In this document: piece after piece, positions 32,520 to 42,554 of the stretch | Numbering within the stretch: the stretch's first letter is position 1 | Layout of the letters: each line of letters starts with the position of its first letter | Origin: Odontocerum albicorne | Taxonomy: Eukaryota > Arthropoda > Insecta > Trichoptera > Odontoceridae | Assembly (NCBI GenBank): GCA_949825065.1 | Contig: OX463842.1 | Span: 6,351,723 to 6,415,722 of the forward strand | Direction of reading: 5' to 3' | Length of the DNA stretch: 64,000 nt | The notes under the pieces: model-generated | Seen by the model: the letters and a program-made list of their open reading frames with translations, nothing else | Told to the model about the DNA's origin: nothing | Database searches by the model: none | Program-made: the position numbers and the translations under genes

Positions 32520-33275
32520 TCTAAGTGTAAAACAAATCTGGAAGTGAGTCCGCCAGGAAATCGAACATGGGTCTCTCTCTTAAGGTCCGTTCTCTCGGTT
32601 CAACTTTAGTTGACCGATTAAAGTTGATCAACAAAAGTTGAACACGGCTTGAATCAGTTTTTGTTCACACGTTTCAATAGAAGCTGATTCAAGGCCCATT
32701 CTCACTGTTCAAGTTTAGTTGACCGATTAAAGTTGATCAACAAAAGTTGAATGAAATCTGTAGTGAGAACTTTTGTTTTAGTAGAGTTGATCAACTTTTT
32801 AGTTGATCTAGAAAAGATTGACCCAGTCAACCTTAATCGTTCAAGTTATGAGTCATCCGCCATTTGCTTTCAAGTTGAAACCTGTCTTAAAACGTATGAA
32901 CATGTGAATTCAAGTTGATTGTCAAGTTTGCTTTCAACTCGATATATATATATAAAAATAAAGATGCAAAAAAAATGCTTTCGACGCCATTTTTAACTGA
33001 ATTAAATTGAAACAGTTTATTGAATCAGTTTCTATTGAAATGTGTGAACTAAAACTGATTCAAGCCGTATTCAACTTTTGTTGATCAACTTTAATCGGTC
33101 AATTATAATCGGTCAATTAAACTTGAACCGTGAGAACGCGCCTTCACTACAGATTTCATTCAACTTTTTTTGTTCAACTTTAATCGGTCAACTAAACTTG
33201 AACCGTGAGAACGCGCCTTTACTCAGCGTGAATGTTAAACGTTAGACCACGGTCGCTAACGGTTATTAAGTACTT
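32520..33275 (-). repeat. tRNA-headed SINE interrupted by MITE
   Basis: GGAAATCGAACATGGGTCTC (antisense box B, 32556-32575) and GTTAGACCACGGTCGCTAAC (antisense box A, 33240-33259) are parts of one head. They are separated by the MITE at 32583-33218. Removing the insert and one TTA restores a continuous tRNA-like head. Confidence 0.6.
32583..33218. mobile_element. PIF/Harbinger-like MITE containing an inverted copy of its own family
   Basis: The outer ends AGGTCCGTTCTC and GAGAACGCGCCT are flanked by TTA (32580-32582; 33219-33221). Inside, a second pair of ends, AGGCCCATTCTC (32692) and GAGAACGCGCCT (to 33143), is flanked by TCA (32689-32691; 33144-33146). The outer left part is the reverse complement of the inner right part, and the inner left of the outer right. 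The inner copy (452 bp) therefore sits inverted in the outer one. A 3-bp TWA target and GTTC-containing termini fit PIF/Harbinger (family knowledge). TTGATCAACAAAAGTTGA is a recurrent subterminal palindromic motif. Confidence 0.75.
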
Positions 33276-33639
33276 ATTTAAATTTATAAGGAAAAAGCCC
33301 TTTTTAAACATTTAAAGATTTTTTAAATTGTATTGGAATTTTTATGTATTACTTTCCCGTGTGATTTTTTTAATGTTCATGTGTCTTTAAATGCTTTGAA
33401 TTTCATTAAAAACACTAGCACACTTGCTGGACTTAATAATTGGTAATGTTTTTCTTAATTATATTTTTAATACCATTTACTTGAAATAAAATTAGATTAT
33501 AATCGAACTTACGGTGATATTTGTATGCTAGGTTTTTAGAGCACGGTTTATTTCCCTTGTAGAAGCAAAAAAAACTACCCTCCTGCTTTCTTCGGTAGCC
33601 CAACCATCAAGTATACATGGTGAAGGTCAAAAGATTGTA
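33276..33639. other. Unassigned AT-rich DNA
   Basis: Nothing recognised. Confidence 0.35.
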
Positions 33640-33845
33640 TTGTATTGTGTTATATCTTCGTTGTATGCCTGACGGGCGATTGTCATGTGGCAAAAATATG
33701 TAAAAGAGGTCTTAAATGGAAACCAGATTGTAACTCTTTTTGAAAAAATCAAAGTTTCAACGGGAATTAAATCCGCAACCCCCGGCTGGAAAAAAGGTAC
33801 TCGTATCTCATCAACTAGGTCACGGAAGTCATCAAAAAGTTTGGT
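33640..33845 (-). repeat. SINE-A copy
   Basis: Antisense: GTATTGTGTTATATCTTCGT (tail), then GGCGATTGTCATGTGGCAAA, then GGAAACCAGATTGTAACTCT, then CGGGAATTAAATCCGCAACC (box B) and CTAGGTCACGGAAGTCATC (box A). It is full length but diverged. The LINE-type tail segment is degraded. Confidence 0.65.
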
Positions 33846-33995
33846 TTGTGAAGAAAATATAATGATAATATCTTTGTAGGAGTACCAGTGGGGAGAATAC
33901 CCCAAAGGCAACTAACTACAAGACAGGTGGGAGAAATATATATACTCGTAAATTCACAACCGGAGCCAAGACGGAAAATAGTGAAGAAAAAAAAA

Positions 33996-35205
33996 ATAGA
34001 AGGCTTCTGTATGAAACTGTTACTTCATATTTTAATGAAGATGTTTAATAAATATCTAACTTATAAATAAGCGAAATTGGTAATTCTAGTTATTATATTT
34101 ATCGACACAAAAATACAAGGCTACCGCATGAAACTGTGATTTCATATTTTAATGAAGATGTTTTTTTAATAAATATCCAACTTATAAAAAGGCGAAACTG
34201 GTCAATCTAGTTATATTTATAGTCACAAAAATACAAGGCTACCGCATGAAACTGTGATTTCATATTTTAATGAAGATGTTTTTTTAATAAATATCCAACT
34301 TATAAAAAGGCGAAATTGGTCAATCTAGTTATATTTATAGTCACAAAAATACAAGGCTACCGCATGAAACTGTGATTTCATATTTTAATGAAGATGTTTT
34401 TAATAAATATCCAACTTATAAATAGGCGAAATTGGTAATTCTAGTTATTATATTTATCGACACAAAAATACAAGGCTACCGCATGAAACTGTGATTTCAT
34501 ATTTTAATGAAGATGTTTTTTTAATAAATATCCAACTTATAAAAAGGCGAAATTGGTCAATCTAGTTATATTTATAGTCACAAAAATACAAGGCTACCGC
34601 ATGAAACTGTGACTTCATATTTTAATGAAGATGTTTTTTAATAAATATCCAACTTATAAAAAGGCGAAATCGGTAATTCTAGTTATCATATTTATCGACA
34701 CAAAATTACAAGGCTCTCGCATGAAACTGTGACTTCATATTTTAATGAAGATGTTTTTTAATAAATATCCAACTTATATGAGTAAAAAGACGAAATTGGT
34801 AATTCTAGTTATCATACTTATCGACACAAAAATACGAGGCTACCGCATGAAACTGTGACTTCATATTTTAATGAAGATGTTTTTTAATAAATATCCAACT
34901 TATATGAGTAAAAAGACGAAATCGGTAATTCTAGTTATCATATTTATCGACACAAAACTACAAGGCTACCGCATGAAACTGTGATTTCATATTTTAATGA
35001 AGATGTTTTTTAATAAATATCTAACTTATAAAAATGTGAAATCGGTAATTCTATTTATCATATTTATCGACACAAAAATTCAAGGCTACCGCATGAAACT
35101 GTGACTTCATATTTTAATGAAGATGTTTTTTAATAAATATCCAACTTATACGAGTAAAAAGACGAAATTGGTAATTCTAGTTATCATATTTTACGACACA
35201 AAAAA
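33996..35205. repeat. About 118-bp minisatellite, 10 copies
   Basis: ATGAAACTGT falls at 34011, 34128 and 34246. The unit has TTCATATTTTAATGAAGATG, AAATATCCAACTTATA, GGCGAAATTGGTAATTCTAG and ACACAAAAATACAAGGCTAC. Later monomers gain a TGAGTA or CGAGTA insertion after TTATA, marking a subfamily in the right half. Confidence 0.95.
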
Positions 35206-35369
35206 GGGATTAGATTTTTTTAAATTGCTTATTAGTTGACGCAAATGATGGGATGAGGTATATTACAAAAAAAAATCTATTTGGGTAGTATTTTGTCAAA
35301 GAGTTAAGAAGGATTTCGAATTGCATGTAGCGATGAGAAACAAATTCAATGGGGTACTAAAACATATAT

Positions 35370-35445
35370 ATTTGAACAGGGCAGTATCAAATTCAATGGG
35401 GGTACTAACATATATATATTTGAACAGGGCAGTATCAAAATTTGC
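35370..35445. repeat. Two-copy tandem repeat of about 50 bp
   Basis: CAAATTCAATGGGGTACTAA, then ATATATATTTGAACAGGGCA and GTATC, is present twice with small indels (starting near 35341 and 35389). Confidence 0.75.
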
Positions 35446-35499
35446 AAAGATAATGGTCCACAACATTATTTAGCACCACTTCGACGTATGGGAGTTAAA

Positions 35500-35955
35500 A
35501 GTGAGTATGGAAAAATACTGCAAAGAGCCGAAAAAATGTTGTAAAAACGCGTGCACTTACTTACTAATGAATAATACATGGAGTGACAATGTATGATAGA
35601 ATTCGGAATGCAATGATTAGGAATCAATGTGAACTTAGGGCTCAGTTAGATGAAGTATATCACTCACCGATGGTTTGGATATATAAAACGAAAGAATGAG
35701 GTGAAACTAACAATCGAATATGTATATAATGCAAATTTGAGGGAATGGTGAGGTTAAGGGACAGAAAGAAAAGCATGTTTGAATCATGTCAATGATATTG
35801 TGATTGGAGGAAACATAAAAAGTCAAAGAAATCGTAAAGGATACATGAAAAGGTATATGGATGTAGACGACGTAAAGGATGTGTATTGAGATATGAGATT
35901 CTGTCATCTCTGCCTACTCCGACAGAGATATCGCGTCATCGTATGTATATGAATG
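35500..35955 (+). pseudogene. LINE-T coding end and tail, longest copy
   Basis: In sense the pieces follow the RTE-like C-terminal order: NECEL, then RWFGYIKRKNE, then NHVNDIVIGGNIKSQRNRKG and YMKRYMDVDDVKD. The tail GTCATCTCTGCCTACTCCGA, CAGAGATATCGCGTCATCGT, ATGTATATG closes it. Frameshifts separate the blocks. It served as the reference for the shorter LINE-T fragments. Confidence 0.7.
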
Positions 35956-35969
35956 TGTGTATGAAGTTC

Positions 35970-36430
35970 ACTTAATGTATTTTTCTATTATTACTAACTT
36001 TGAAATGATTGATAAATGGTGTCATATTCAATAATCTAGATTGGTTTCTATTATTACTAAATTTGAAATTATTGGTAAATGGTGTCAGGTTCAATAATCT
36101 AGATTGGTTTCTATTATTACTAACTTTGAAATGATTGATAAATGGTGTCATATTCAATAATCTAGATTGGTTTCTATTATTACTAACTTTGAAACGATTA
36201 TAAATGGTGTCATATTAAATAATCTAGTTTGGTTTCTATGATTACTAACTTTGAAATGATTGGTAAATAGTGTCATATTTAATAATCTAGATTGTTTTCT
36301 ATTATTACTTACTTTGAAATGATTGGTCAATGGTGTCATATTCAATAATCTAGATTGGTTTCTATCATTACTTACTTTGAAATGATTGGTAAATGGTGTC
36401 ATATTTAATAATATGTTTTGGTTTTCTACA
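35970..36430. repeat. 63-bp minisatellite, about 7 copies
   Basis: The unit is ATTGGTTTCTATTATTACTA, ACTTTGAAATGATTGATAAA, TGGTGTCATATTCAATAATC, TAG. It is divisible by 3, so the minus strand stays open and repeats NMTPF.NHFKVSNNR; no gene is implied. Confidence 0.95.
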
Positions 36431-36463
36431 AATTTATAAAGTATTTCATTGCACAAAGGTATA

Positions 36464-36630
36464 GTACCTGGCGGTAAGTAATATACATCGGGCTTAAGAA
36501 AGAGACTGTCGCTTTGTAGAGCGTCGTCTCTGTCGCACGGACTATTAGCGCATCGTGTGACGGAGACGACGCTCTACAAAGTGACAATCTTTTTCTTAAG
36601 CCATATGTGTATTACTTACCGCCGGGTACC
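36464..36630. mobile_element. Near-perfect palindromic element
   Basis: The left arm GTACCTGGCGGTAAGTAATA ... GCTTTGTAGAGCGTCGTCTC is mirrored by the right arm ...GCTCTACAAAG ... GTGTATTACTTACCGCCGGG / TAC. The arms are about 74 bp around a spacer of roughly 18 bp. A second member lies at 42555-42779 with the same ends. No protein is encoded. The class is unknown; it may be a MITE or foldback. Target duplication is not resolved. Confidence 0.8.
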
Positions 36631-36911
36631 ATACAATCGATGCGTTTATTAAACCTACAGCTATCTCTTCTAACTAACTAGACAGAAACTACACATGCTG
36701 TATTAATGGCTGGTTGAGAAGTTGCAAAGTTTTTAGTTTACACAGAAACAAAAACAAAGTCTGAACAAACATCAAAATAAAAAAAAAAGACAAGATCATT
36801 TTTTTAATACACACAGTTTTATTTTTTAATATGACCAATATTTTGAAAAGGGGAGGGATAAAGAAATAAAATTGGATGGGGAATAGGGAAAGACACAAGA
36901 TATCATGATTT

Positions 36912-36968
36912 ACCTACCCTCTTTGTGTAACACGAGAAATCCGTGCAAAGTGGATAAAATTTTTTTTT
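36912..36968 (+). repeat. LINE-J-like coding fragment
   Basis: CCTCTTTGTGTAACACGAGA, then CCGTGCAAAGTGGATAAAAT, matches the reverse complement of 49085-49125 in the RT relic at 48986-50046 (LPLCVAGEILAKWMKK). Confidence 0.5.
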
Positions 36969-36984
36969 AAAATGTCACTTTTTG

Positions 36985-37155
36985 AAACGACCCAATGAGG
37001 TACTAGAAAAATCACAAGTGCGGATTCCATGCTCGGAGAAACGCAGAACATTTTCGGCGAGATATGCAGGGTTCGAGGGACTGTTAAGGATACTTTATAA
37101 AAGTGTCGATTCACGCACATATTTCTTAATTTCAACCAATTCAGTTATTTACGAT
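36985..37155 (-). pseudogene. LINE-R coding relic
   Basis: ATTTTCGGCGAGATATGCAG, then GACTGTTAAGGATACTTTAT, then TTTCAACCAATTCAG corresponds to 43840-43945 of the LINE-R copy. Tail and coding end are absent. Confidence 0.5.
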
Positions 37156-37214
37156 CAAATGGGACGTCATTATATTTTTTTGTGGTAGAATCTGTGTTGC
37201 AAACAGTCATTTTA

Positions 37215-37362
37215 CGATATAATGTATTGTATTACACTTTCATTGTACACTGCTCACATTGGCACGTTTGTTGGCAATCTCTTCTAACCAACCAGGAAGG
37301 CGTTAAACAAGTCTTAAGTAAAGGCGTGCTTTTTATCAACTAAGTCATGGATATCGTCAATA
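37215..37362 (-). repeat. SINE-A copy, degraded
   Basis: Antisense tail TGTATTGTATTACACTTTCA, then TTGGCAATCTCTTCTAACCA, ACCAGGAAGGCG. The tRNA head is reduced to CAACTAAGTCATGGATATCG. Confidence 0.55.
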
Positions 37363-37429
37363 TTACCTCCTATTTATAAGCACTAGTAAACCTGTACTAT
37401 TTTTTTAAGAATAAATATGACCGAAGTCA

Positions 37430-37562
37430 TAGGTATCCTTATGCCATCGAACACTAATCGGAAAAGTGCCTGTGTCGTTCAATGAGAGTAGCACAGCGCG
37501 GGGTTCGAACCGACGACCTTCCGCACGGAAGTCCAGTGCGTTACCGCGCGACCATGCACCTC
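37430..37562 (-). repeat. SINE-B, best-preserved copy
   Basis: On the minus strand: ATGGTCGCGCGGTAACGCAC (box A) and GGTCGTCGGTTCGAACCCCG (box B), the classical order and spacing of a tRNA-derived pol III promoter. A body CAATGAACGACACAGGCACT follows, and a tail GGATACCTATGACTTCGGTC. It lacks an acceptor-stem match, so it is a SINE and not a tRNA gene. Confidence 0.8.
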
Positions 37563-37564
37563 AT

Positions 37565-37800
37565 TACATAGATATCTTCTTCTTCTTCCCAGTGTCATGT
37601 CAGATCCCCCCAACGTTGAATATCACCTGAAAGTAGGCACCTTTGTCCCCGGCAGCCCGAAAAAGATCCCGAACGCTCCTTCTACCAGTCCAATCACGTA
37701 TATTGCGGAGGAGATTTGCCTCCTGCCAACACCTCTTCGGCCTTTTATTTTGCCTTGAATGATCAGGTGCAGTAATTTGTACTTTGCTCCTCTAAGTAAC
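37565..37800 (-). pseudogene. RTE/R4-like LINE coding end
   Basis: The minus strand reads KYKLLHLIIQGKIKGRRGVGRR..SSAIYVIGLVEGAFG, then PTF..YSTLGGSDMTLGRRR. The LIIQGKI.GRRG.GRR.. core and RRRR end are typical of a widespread arthropod LINE C-terminus (L.LI.EGKI.GKRG.GRR..SW). It is a short, broken fragment. Confidence 0.6.
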
Positions 37801-37919
37801 ATACATGACCCAAATAGGACACCTTTCGGATTTTAATATTACTTAGATATATTCAATAAAATAACGACATAATTAAAATAAGTCCATATGCGTATCAGAA
37901 AACGTCCATTGACTTTTTT

Positions 37920-38098
37920 CAGTGTTGTGTATTTCACAGTATTGTGTATTTCACATTCACAGTATTGTGTATTTCACATTCACAGTGTTTGTGTATTTCA
38001 CATTCACAGTATGGTGTATTTCACATTCATAGTATTGTGTATTTCACATTCACAGTATTATGTATTTTACATACACAGTATTGTGTATTTCACCGCAT
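37920..38098. repeat. 23-bp minisatellite, about 7 copies
   Basis: The unit is ATTGTGTATTTCACATTCAC plus AGT, with small indels. Confidence 0.9.
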
Positions 38099-38512
38099 TT
38101 CCTGTTTCAATTTTATATTTAATTTTCTATTGGCACGACGGAACGTCTAAATAAACAACGTTTTTGCCATTTATTAAATTCAAAGAAAAATTATTTTTTT
38201 CAACCGTTGAGCGTTTCAAATTAATTTTGTCAGTAAAATGATACTCGTACCTACTGGTTTATGAAAAATACAATGTGATATTACAAAAATTGATTATTTT
38301 TTGGCACAGATCTCCTTAAATTTTTAATTTTTAAAAGGTGAAACTAAAAATAATAAAACATGTTAAATAAATTGTTTATTTTCTTATAGACTTCTTAAGT
38401 TGACGTTTTTCGACAGATTGTACATGATAACAACACCACTACGAGAAAAATCTAATAAAGTTGATGTTTATTTTTTTCAAATGCCTTATTGGTAAAATGC
38501 ATACCTTTAATA
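38099..38512. other. Unassigned AT-rich DNA
   Basis: No repeat or coding signal. Confidence 0.35.
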
Positions 38513-39026
38513 GGTTAGTCAAAAAGTTTTGAAAGCGACATCTATGGAGCAGTAGAAAAACCAAAATTTCTACGCCATTTTAATATTTCATCTTTCATAA
38601 GAACGTACTCAAAATTTCATTTCGATCTGTCAATTCATTCTTTGTTTACAAGCCATTTGAAGTTGACGTGTCAGTGTATTTTTTAACAATGGAAAAATCC
38701 GAATATCGTGCAGTGATTAAATTCTTTGTTTTGGAAGGTTTATCGGCTACTGAGATCCACGCAAAGATGGTGAAAGTATTAAAGGAGTCTTCTCCTTCAT
38801 TTCCAGCCGTTTACCGATGGGTTTTGGAGTTTAAGCGTGGCCGTACAAGCGTTGAAGAATATCCACGCTCAGGACGTCCAAAAAGTGCATCAACACCTGA
38901 AATCATAGCGAAAATACAGGATATGGTTTTGGAAGATCATCCATCGACTGTGGATGTGATAGCTGACACCATAGGCATCGCACATGGAACAACATGGCAT
39001 ATTTTGGGTTTCAAAAAACTTTCATT
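38513..39026 (+). mobile_element. 3'-truncated mariner, same family as 53211-54497
   Basis: It starts at the terminal inverted repeat GGTTAGTCAAAAAGTTTTGA after a TA (38511-38512). It matches the 5' UTR and first third of the intact element at high identity. Homology ends in ...GGTTTCAAAAAACTTT near 39025. The right end is not present in the window. Confidence 0.85.
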
Positions 39027-39033
39027 ATGTTAG
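38689..39033 (+). pseudogene. Mariner transposase, DNA-binding domain only
   Basis: The frame from Met (MEKSEYRAVIKFFVLEGLSA) is open for 114 codons. It covers the paired helix-turn-helix region and the SGRPKSASTPEI linker. Compared with the intact copy it has about eight substitutions and a 12-bp in-frame deletion (HIL joined to GFKKL). It then ends in unrelated SLC and a stop. All three catalytic Asp are absent, so it cannot transpose. If expressed it could only bind mariner ends (inference). A start seven codons upstream is possible, but MEKSEYR is the family start. Confidence 0.8.
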
Positions 39034-39639
39034 ATGCGTTAATTATAGATAATTAACGCATTATGCATAATTTTTTACTGTTTACTCGGTTTGACTTTGG
39101 AACGATCTCCCTAACTCAAGCAGATATGCGTCATTGTAATCAATGTTTAATAAAAAAACCAAAGAAGTATTATTTTACTCAGTCGCTTTAATTAAGTAAA
39201 TTTCAAGTCAAAAGTGATAATAATTGAAATTTTATTGCCGAAAACATGAAAAAAAAACATCGGATGAAGTTCACAAAACGGGCGAAGCGACCACCTCGAA
39301 CGAAAGCCCGCTGGCCACTAAGCGAGAGAAGCGAGCGAACTGAGATTTTGTTTCTTGGGTTCCCATATACCGAGGTAGAGTGACAGTGAGGCGTGAATAG
39401 CGTCGCTTCCTCACCCATAGCGGTTTTTTAGAATGAATATACCTACGTCACACACTGACACACGTTTGATTGTATTGGTGAATTTATTCCCGATTTTCGC
39501 AAAATACCTCTGATGTGGCCGATAAGTGCTAATTAAATTCATATTATTTTTTTCATTCAATGCGTAAATGTATTACGGAGGAATACCTAAAATCTGAACC
39601 CAGTATTTATTATATTTATAGAGATATTAAAGTTTTTAG
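39031..39639. other. Unassigned DNA with a small hairpin
   Basis: TGCGTTAATTATAGATAATTAACGCA (39036-39061) forms a 10-bp stem just after the mariner break. The rest, including a moderately GC-rich block at 39270-39410, has no recognised feature. Confidence 0.35.
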
Positions 39640-39930
39640 AAGCAATGTGTACGAGTTACACATCACAGGACAGGAAGGGTTAAGATAGTTTGGATAAGTG
39701 CTAGGTGTGCGTGGAAGAAGCCGACCAAGAGAAAATGTGGCTGGATCAAATGAACCAGATCATAAAAGAAGGTAAAGTGAGAAGTATGAGTAATGGAAGA
39801 TTGTGCATGACGAGACGTATGAATGTCGAGGAGGCGATAGTTATGTTCTTGGATAGAATTGTTTGGAAATCGGTTTTTTCTACCTACCCTACAAGAGACA
39901 AGGCGTTATGATATGTACGAGTATGTATGT
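39640..39930 (+). pseudogene. LINE-T coding end and tail
   Basis: The frame MWLDQMNQIIKEGKVRSMSN, then LCMTRRMNVEEAIVMFLDRI, then VFSTYPTRDKAL and a stop is intact for about 65 codons. It matches the consensus order LDQI...L..G...S..NR..C..R.M.VDEA..I..DR..W...VSAYPSG..A known from lepidopteran and other arthropod LINEs. The tail GGCGTTATGATATGTACGAG follows the stop. Confidence 0.75.
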
Positions 39931-40029
39931 ATATTGTTCAGAAATTTTGTACAAATTAATAATGATTTGAGCTACTATATTTTATATTTTGCAACCATGT
40001 AACTTAAAATATTTACTTTCATCATTAAA

Positions 40030-40335
40030 CAATAATCTGGTAGAAAAAACAATAGCTGGCTGATAGAAAAAACAATAGCTGGCTGATAGAAAAAACAATA
40101 GATGGCTGATAGAAAAAAACAATAGCTGGCTGTTCGAAAAAACAATAGCTGGCTGATAGAAAAACACAATAGCTGGCTGATAAAAAAACAATAGCTGGCT
40201 GATAGAAAAACACAATAGCTGGCTGATAAAAAAACAATAGCTGGCTGATAGAAAAACACAATAGCTGGCTGATAAAAAAACAATAGCTGGCTCATAGAAA
40301 AAACTGTCTGATAGAAAAATCAATAGCTGGCGGAA
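40030..40335. repeat. 23-24-bp minisatellite, about 13 copies
   Basis: The unit is AACAATAGCTGGCTGATAGA plus three to four A. Slippage in the A-run makes the period vary. Confidence 0.95.
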
Positions 40336-40852
40336 AAAAAGTTCTATAAATAAATCCGCCAAATCCATTTGTGTGAAAGCGGTTAAATAAATATATTTAC
40401 TATCCACTAAATAGTTTTTTTCTGTTCCCGGAGAGAGAGAAATTTTGTTGACGCCTTAGTTATAAAAAAATGTCAGATGAAATTAAAAAAAAGTTTTCCA
40501 AAGAGCAAATATAGCTCCTCTCGACAGTTACGAGTATATAGGTACATCAGCGTGGAGAAATATTTAACTGGTGTCTGAGGAAGTATAAAAAGATGATATA
40601 ACCAAAACATTTAAAAATAATTGCCAGATATTTCTGTTAGAAACATTTCATTCCGTGAAAGAATATTCTAGACTGAAATTCATTTTCTTTTATTTTTTTG
40701 TTTTTGTTTCCGGACCGAGTTTTTATGCTTTGCTTTTAAGGGGCTTTTGTTTTATACCCAGAATGACAAGATGCGTCAGCCGTATTCAGAGAACGGTAGT
40801 AATATGTTATGTTATATACATTTTAAAAACAACATCGTATTTTTATTATAGA
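40336..40852. other. Unassigned DNA
   Basis: No recurring repeat. It borders the Helitron end at 40853. Confidence 0.35.
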
Positions 40853-41470
40853 CTAGCTGTACCCGGCCACGCGTTGCTGTGGCTCAGTCTGGTAAAATGG
40901 AAAAGAGAAAGCACACGTTTCTAATATGTTTAATTTCTCAATGCTTGTGGGTATACAATATTTTTGACGTATTTAAGCCACTCTCAGCCTGTTGCGTTTA
41001 TTCTGTTGAGAACGAAGCAGATCTGAAGCTGCAGAACGCGATCGCCGTGCTCGCAACCGTGCACCTCGCTCTGCTGCTTCCTTGGCATTTTGATGAACTA
41101 AAGCAGATCTATTGCACTGAAAAAGAAGAAAGAAAGTTATAACAAAAACATATAAAATTGCGAAACATTAAAAAAGGAACTGAATAATATTGTTAAGTTC
41201 GTAGACGTCTTTGTTCTTGGCTGCAAGAATAGCTCGTTCACTCAGCCAATCGTGATTCTTATAATTGATTTGAATGTTGGGAAATATTTTTTCAACCAAT
41301 TCTTCTTTTGCCGTTACTAAATGGCAGAAGTTATGAAGCAATGAAATTCGTCCTGAGGTCATATCAACCGGCACCTTCCCGTTCCCAATTTCCAGCAATT
41401 GACGTGAACATATCTCAGCTGATCGATCGTTTTGTAGCTGGACACGCATTTGACAAATATTTGTCAAATA
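40853..41470 (-). mobile_element. Helitron 3' part with terminal hairpin and CTAG end
   Basis: On the minus strand the element ends GCCACAGCAACGCGTGGC (a 5-bp stem hairpin), then CGGGTACAG, then CTAG, followed by host T. A hairpin about 10 nt before CTRR with insertion next to T is the defining 3' structure of Helitrons. Upstream on the same strand lie an Arg/Ala-rich coding segment (near 41000-41110) and a Pif1-like helicase fragment. The 5' TC end is not visible, so the copy is truncated. Confidence 0.75.
41168..41470 (-). pseudogene. Helitron Pif1-like helicase fragment
   Basis: The 99-codon frame reads MRVQLQNDRSAEICSRQLLE, then IGNGKVPVD, then FCHLVTAKEELVEKIFPNIQ, then NHDWLSERAILAAKNKDVYE. 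This is the C-terminal helicase region of eukaryotic Helitrons (NMRVQL......FS..LL.IG.G, WL.ERAILA..N..V..LN). Walker motifs and the Rep domain are absent. The frame ends in FLF before the expected IPGE-type continuation, so it is a dead fragment. Confidence 0.85.
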
Positions 41471-41494
41471 GGAGTATTGTTGAAGAAATACAGA

Positions 41495-41705
41495 GATAAT
41501 TGGAACTAATTAAATGTTAAGAAAAGAGAGAGATTATTGGAATTCATTAAATGTTAAGGAAAGGCAGAGAGATAATTGTAACTAATTAAATGTTAAAGGA
41601 AGACAGAGAGATAGTTGTAACTAATTAAATGGTAAGGGAAGAGAGAGATAATTGTAACTAATTAAATGTAAAGGGAATACAAATAGATAATTGGAACTAA
41701 TTAAA
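41495..41705. repeat. About 40-bp minisatellite, 5 copies
   Basis: The unit is GATAATTGTAACTAATTAAA, TGTTAAGGGAAGACAGAGA, with indels. Confidence 0.9.
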
Positions 41706-41814
41706 ACATCTCCATTTCTACATAAGATTTTATAGATTTTGAAATATAGACATAGAGATAAAATTAAATTCCATATAAAAAAGATACTTTTGATATTCCT
41801 ACTGACGTCTTCCA

Positions 41815-41890
41815 GCCACTCTCAGCCTGTCGCGTTTATTCTGTTGAGAACGAATCAGTTCTGAAGCTACAGAACGCGATCGCCTGTAAA
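41815..41890 (-). repeat. Second copy of the Helitron Arg/Ala-rich coding segment
   Basis: CCACTCTCAGCCTGTCGCGT ... GAACGCGATCGCC duplicates 40979-41045 at high identity. On the minus strand it reads RSRSAAS.LLRSQQNKRNRL..., like the Arg-rich repeats found N-terminally in Helitron proteins. It may mark a second, overlapping Helitron fragment. Confidence 0.5.
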
Positions 41891-41949
41891 TGAGCAAAGT
41901 TTAGTATTGCGTGATCACTTCCAATGCATTTCAGAATATAATTTGAATT

Positions 41950-42055
41950 TAATACTTGATTGTGCTCCCCTGATGTGAGGTGAAAATCTTGAAACCGGTA
42001 GTAAATATACCGTTATATAAAGCGGAATGAACAATGTTTGATTAAACAAATAACA
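41950..42055 (+). mobile_element. PLE-h element tail, degraded
   Basis: ATTGTGCTCCCCTGATGTGA, GGTGAAAATCTTGAAACCGG, then ATACCGTTAT, GCGGAATGAACAATGTTTGA. Only the last 100 bp are present. Confidence 0.65.
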
Positions 42056-42554
42056 TGATATTTAAATTTACAGTGTTAATGGCTTAACAATAAATAAAAT
42101 ATTTAATACCGAAGACATCATGAGATGGGGAAAGCATAGAAGACATTATTATGTTAGAAATTAATACAATGGAATAAGCGAAATCACTTACAAAGAATGG
42201 GTGAGACCGAAATTCCCCATGTTGTTTTTTTTATGGCTATCCCATAGGAAGCCAACAACCAGTCAAACTACCAAATGGATGGAAGGATAGTTGGTAGTAT
42301 ACATATCTGGAATAATAAAAAAAAAACAGATCGTGAATTTACTGTAAGAAGAAGAAAATTACGTACGAAAAATAATAATGTCGTAAATTGACTTATTTTT
42401 GGAACATTTATGTAGTTTTTTGTACCACAGAAGATGTTATGGGAATTGTATACATGTATATATTGTGAACCCTGTTGCCGACATACAGTATTTTGGGATA
42501 TTACTATGCCCCAGATGAAATGGCTTCGTGGATGTTAAGTGGGAGCTGGAGTGT
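42056..42554. other. Unassigned DNA
   Basis: A sequence TTTTGGGATATTACTA at 42491-42506 recurs in altered form (TTTTGGGATATACTAAC) at 42791-42807. It flanks the palindromic element; the meaning is unclear. Confidence 0.35.

Noticed and set aside
37430..37562. tRNA gene on the minus strand
   Set aside because: Box A and B are present, but the acceptor stem does not pair and the sequence continues into a SINE body and tail. The same holds for 27511-27708 and 11055-11160.
39203..39418. Moderately GC-rich block with a 71-codon frame
   Set aside because: No recognised protein, and no repeat copy in the window to support a mobile element.
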